This document shows, in pieces, positions 5,765 to 8,425 of a stretch of DNA of 8,425 nucleotides. The stretch comes from Candidatus Margulisiibacteriota bacterium (GTDB lineage: Bacteria; Margulisbacteria; Marinamargulisbacteria; DT-59), in the NCBI GenBank assembly GCA_013215865.1, contig JABSQL010000485.1, forward strand, positions 1 to 8,425, given 5' to 3'. The position numbers and the translations under genes are program-made. The notes below the pieces were generated by a model. That model did no database searches. It saw only the letters and a list, made by a program, of their open reading frames with translations, and was not told the origin of the DNA. Within the stretch, counting starts at the first letter, position 1; the number at the start of each line of letters is the position of its first letter.

Positions 5765-7459
5765 CTAGAAGGCCTGTCCGATATTAAAGTGGATGATAAG
5801 ATCTTGCCCCCAGGCAATATCTGTTCGGATGGGGCCAACGGCAGTAAAGAAGCGGAACCCGAATCCAGAACCTGTTTTAAAATCTTGAACCAGATCCGAA
5901 AATGATACATTATCGGCATTTCCAATATCAAAGAATAATACGCCTTGAAACCATTTAGAAAAGTCTCTCCGGTACTCCAAATTAAATAATAACTTTCGTG
6001 ACCCTACGAGTGGATTGGTCTCTTTATAGCCTCTCAAAGAATTGGCTCCGCCTACTTCAAATCCTTCTGTTTCAAATGTTGAAAATGCAGAAAAAGAGTC
6101 ATAAACACCCGCAAAACCATGAATGGCGACAACACCCTTTTCTGACACTTTCCAAAATTTAGCACTGTTTATACTATATCGATTAAAATTTAAAATATTA
6201 ATATCATTCAAAAATCCAAAGTTAATACCATGTTCATAAATAATAGTGGCATATGAACCACGTTTGGGGTTGAACCAATCCTCAACGTCACTGAAACTAA
6301 GCTGTCCGCTTAAAGATTGAACGGTATAGGCTGAGAAGTCATTGTTTTCAGGTGATACAAGTTCTCGTTTTACCTTAGTTGATAACCGTAAATGATCATG
6401 TAAGGGAATACCTAGAATCATATCAAATCCTTCCCTTTTATTATCTTTAAATTCGGTATTTAAAAATAGCTCACGGTTAAATCTTGTCCACCCATCCAGA
6501 GCAATTGAAACCGGAATCTTGTTAAGGATCCATGGTTGAAAGTATCTGATTGAATAACTTCTAATACCAAACTGTGAGTCTTCTAATAAGAGCTGTGTTT
6601 TAAGAGAAATATGATCACTGTGTATAAACATGTGGTTAAAATTAATCTTAAAAAAACCAAGCATGCGCTCTTCTTCATGCTCAAGTCCAATATCCATAAG
6701 ATTTACTTTACGTTCATGAACAAAATAGGATAATCTGAACTTCTCTGTCTCGATATTATAATTGATAGCGGGATTTGATATATCTGTAAAATACCCCAGT
6801 TTTAAGAGATCTTGTCTGTCACGGTTAATCTGTTTTATATTGTAAACAGAATGCGCTTTTACACGTAGGGCACGATGAACAAGGAAGGGTTTAATTTGTT
6901 TAAGGCCCATAAAGTCCACTTGTTCTATGATTCCTTCGTTTATGATGAGAGACAAAACATTATTTGTGATCGTGATAGCGGTAACCCTGGCTAAAATATA
7001 GCCCTCGTTTTCATAAAGAGTCTCTATCACTTTTTTATCTTCTTTCAAAGTCTTAATATTTAGTATTTGATGGACTTTATTATGCAAAAGGGAGAGAATA
7101 TCTCTGGATGGAATGGAGTGGGCGCCACGAATGACAATAGTTTTTATAATGGGATTTTCTGATACATTAAAATGAATCTTGGTCCCAGTTTTGGAGTGTT
7201 TAACTTCAGGTGCCACACTATTAAAATAACCCGTTAAGTACAAATTTTGGCTATCTTCTAGTAACGTCGCTGGATTGGCTTTCTGACCCACTTGGGTGGT
7301 TAAATAAACAGATTTAAGAATCACGCTCTCAGATACAAATCTAAGGCCCTTTATATTTACCTCTACAATATTGGTGGCTATGTCTGATGATTGAGCCCAA
7401 ATATTGGGCTGAAAGCCAAGGGATATTAAAATAGCAAGAAAGAAAATTTTAAAATTCAT
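5765..7459 (-). CDS. tamA: Outer-membrane Omp85 protein with three POTRA domains, TamA-like
   Basis: TamA is the outer-membrane half of the translocation and assembly module. It helps insert proteins and, with TamB, supports lipid transport to the outer membrane. The 564 residues are close to E. coli TamA's size. A Sec signal peptide (1-22) ends at NIWA, with cleavage before Q23. Three POTRA domains follow at about 32-103, 104-176 and 177-251. Each has the beta-alpha-alpha-beta-beta pattern, with LYLTGYFNSV, LYENEGYILARV and LLKLGYFTDI marking the second helix and its turn. The barrel spans about 252-564. It includes WFNPKRGSY (395-403) and the loop-6 motif GGANSLRGY (470-478), whose RGY is the family hallmark, and it ends in Phe for recognition by BamA. 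Three POTRAs rather than five, and the partner tamB upstream, favour TamA over BamA. The ATG lies inside the tamB end (11-base overlap) and has no clear ribosome binding site, so translation is probably coupled. Confidence 0.85.
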   Translation of the reverse strand: MNFKIFFLAILISLGFQPNIWAQSSDIATNIVEVNIKGLRFVSESVILKSVYLTTQVGQKANPATLLEDSQNLYLTGYFNSVAPEVKHSKTGTKIHFNVSENPIIKTIVIRGAHSIPSRDILSLLHNKVHQILNIKTLKEDKKVIETLYENEGYILARVTAITITNNVLSLIINEGIIEQVDFMGLKQIKPFLVHRALRVKAHSVYNIKQINRDRQDLLKLGYFTDISNPAINYNIETEKFRLSYFVHERKVNLMDIGLEHEEERMLGFFKINFNHMFIHSDHISLKTQLLLEDSQFGIRSYSIRYFQPWILNKIPVSIALDGWTRFNRELFLNTEFKDNKREGFDMILGIPLHDHLRLSTKVKRELVSPENNDFSAYTVQSLSGQLSFSDVEDWFNPKRGSYATIIYEHGINFGFLNDINILNFNRYSINSAKFWKVSEKGVVAIHGFAGVYDSFSAFSTFETEGFEVGGANSLRGYKETNPLVGSRKLLFNLEYRRDFSKWFQGVLFFDIGNADNVSFSDLVQDFKTGSGFGFRFFTAVGPIRTDIAWGQDLIIHFNIGQAF

Positions 7460-8425
7460 AACTATATTTCAATGAATAGCGGGGTTTGAAACCTTCGGTG
7501 GATTTGTCACGAATATTGGTAAAGTTCAAAGATAAATTTCTTCGTAAGTAGTATGTCAATTCAAGCTCAGATATATGAAGATTGCGATTCGTTTCACGGC
7601 TTTCAGCCCCCAATTCAAGATCTGTTTTAACCCGTAAGAATACCTGATCATTGTACAAATTGGAAATCAAATTGACGCCTAACTTATCACTGGATGCATT
7701 ATCTTCTCCGTCTAAAGATCCTAAAATGGCACCGCCCACATTATAATCTATTCGAACATCATACAAGCCCAACCCTTTTGCGACCTGCTTTTCAACGGGC
7801 CTCACTTGTTTACGAACGAGTAAGTTGATTTGCTGTTCCCCAATGCCAGCAATTCCTCCTTTTTTCAAATTTAATGTATCTAAAATTTCTTCAAATTTTC
7901 CACTACGACCCGCTCCATCCTGATCAGAGAATCTATAAGTATTGATTAATTCAGCGGTTAAATTGGGAGAGTCTGGATTTTGAACAGCATATTTTTCAAA
8001 TGATATAGACTCAATATCTGTGATAGGTCCATCAAAAACAATAATAACACCATATACCTCAGGGCTACTTTCCAAAATGTCGGATGTGCTTGTATTTTCA
8101 GCCTCAATGATGGCAAGCGCATGCAAATCTAAAATAGGAATGAGTTTCCGTTTGCCTGAGTTTACATTTGATTCTGATGTAAATGAAAGAACATGTTCTT
8201 GAGAAATATCGGTTCTTTCCCGATAAAAGCTTCTCATTTGCTGAGGTGTAAGAAGTTCAAATACATGATTCAACATATTGGTAGATCCTTCTGAAAATGT
8301 GAGAGAATTAAGTATTATGGGGGAATTTAAACTTCCTGTGATGTCTAGTGGAATGAGCGTCTCTTTCAGCTCGAGGTAAGAGTTATTGGCTAAACCAGCT
8401 AATACAGTATCACCAAATAGACTTC
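7449..8425 (-). CDS. tamB: Translocation and assembly module protein TamB, C-terminal part (cut by right edge)
   Basis: TamB is a very large inner-membrane-anchored protein that spans the periplasm as a lipid-binding groove and works with TamA. The frame has no stop from the TAA at 7449-7451 up to the window edge. About 324 C-terminal residues are present and the gene continues to the right. An internal ATG at 8276 is not the start, because the upstream codons continue the family pattern (IPLDITGSLNSPIIL). The C-terminal TamB domain is recognised by that motif, by VEKQVAKGLGLYDVRIDYN and by the ending ELTYYLRRNLSLNFTN, with a final aromatic-rich YSYEF. Order is tamB then tamA, the reverse of E. 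coli, with an 11-base overlap. Assignment rests on the C-terminal pattern plus the tamA neighbour. Confidence 0.8.
   Translation of the reverse strand, partial: SLFGDTVLAGLANNSYLELKETLIPLDITGSLNSPIILNSLTFSEGSTNMLNHVFELLTPQQMRSFYRERTDISQEHVLSFTSESNVNSGKRKLIPILDLHALAIIEAENTSTSDILESSPEVYGVIIVFDGPITDIESISFEKYAVQNPDSPNLTAELINTYRFSDQDGAGRSGKFEEILDTLNLKKGGIAGIGEQQINLLVRKQVRPVEKQVAKGLGLYDVRIDYNVGGAILGSLDGEDNASSDKLGVNLISNLYNDQVFLRVKTDLELGAESRETNRNLHISELELTYYLRRNLSLNFTNIRDKSTEGFKPRYSLKYSYEF

Noticed and set aside
8274..8276. ATG at 8276 as the start of a 275-residue protein
   Set aside because: The frame stays open to the window edge and the upstream residues fit the TamB C-terminal pattern, so this is an internal Met.

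Overview
The window looks like an AT-rich (roughly 60% A+T by eye) chromosomal segment from a Gram-negative (diderm) bacterium. Evidence for the double membrane is a lipobox lipoprotein and an outer-membrane Omp85/TamA-type protein paired with a TamB-type protein. A sigma-54 enhancer-binding regulator is also present. Nothing fixes the phylum. The short-chain dehydrogenase resembles a family I know best from cyanobacteria, and the small four-cysteine protein resembles small proteins I associate with Deltaproteobacteria/Nitrospirota-like lineages. An environmental, poorly sampled lineage is an inference only. No transposase, integrase, phage gene, tRNA, rRNA or CRISPR array is visible.

Layout, left to right. 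Positions 2-79 hold the last codons of a gene entering from the left. Then comes a structured AT-rich leader (80-254) with inverted repeats and a strong ribosome binding site. It precedes a 425-residue secreted lipoprotein with a BIG2-type immunoglobulin-like domain (255-1532). On the minus strand, 1595-1783 encodes a 62-residue four-cysteine protein with a TTG start. It is divergent from a sigma-54 activator (1913-3394) that carries an RsbRD_N-like sensory domain instead of a receiver. The plus strand continues with an NAD-dependent epimerase/dehydratase-like protein (3454-4434), the DNA polymerase III delta subunit HolA (4475-5455) and a 77-residue acidic protein of unknown function (5528-5761). 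That last gene has a near-perfect ribosome binding site, and its 3' end can fold into a terminator-like hairpin followed by seven T. Converging on it from the right edge are tamB (C-terminal part only, 7449-8425) and tamA (5765-7459). The two overlap by 11 bases, and only 3 bases separate the tamA stop from the stop of the small gene.

How the parts fit. tamB-tamA form a clear functional pair: an inner-membrane-anchored periplasm-spanning protein and an outer-membrane barrel with three POTRA domains. The regulator, epimerase and holA run in the same direction with short gaps (59 and 40 bases) and may be co-transcribed. They do not form an obvious pathway. No convincing -24/-12 sigma-54 promoter was seen in the intergenic gaps, so the regulator's targets probably lie elsewhere.

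I see no overtly new multi-gene system. The most worthwhile unknowns are the 77-residue acidic protein with its embedded terminator, the four-cysteine protein beside the unusual regulator, and the uncharacterised C-terminal half of the lipoprotein.
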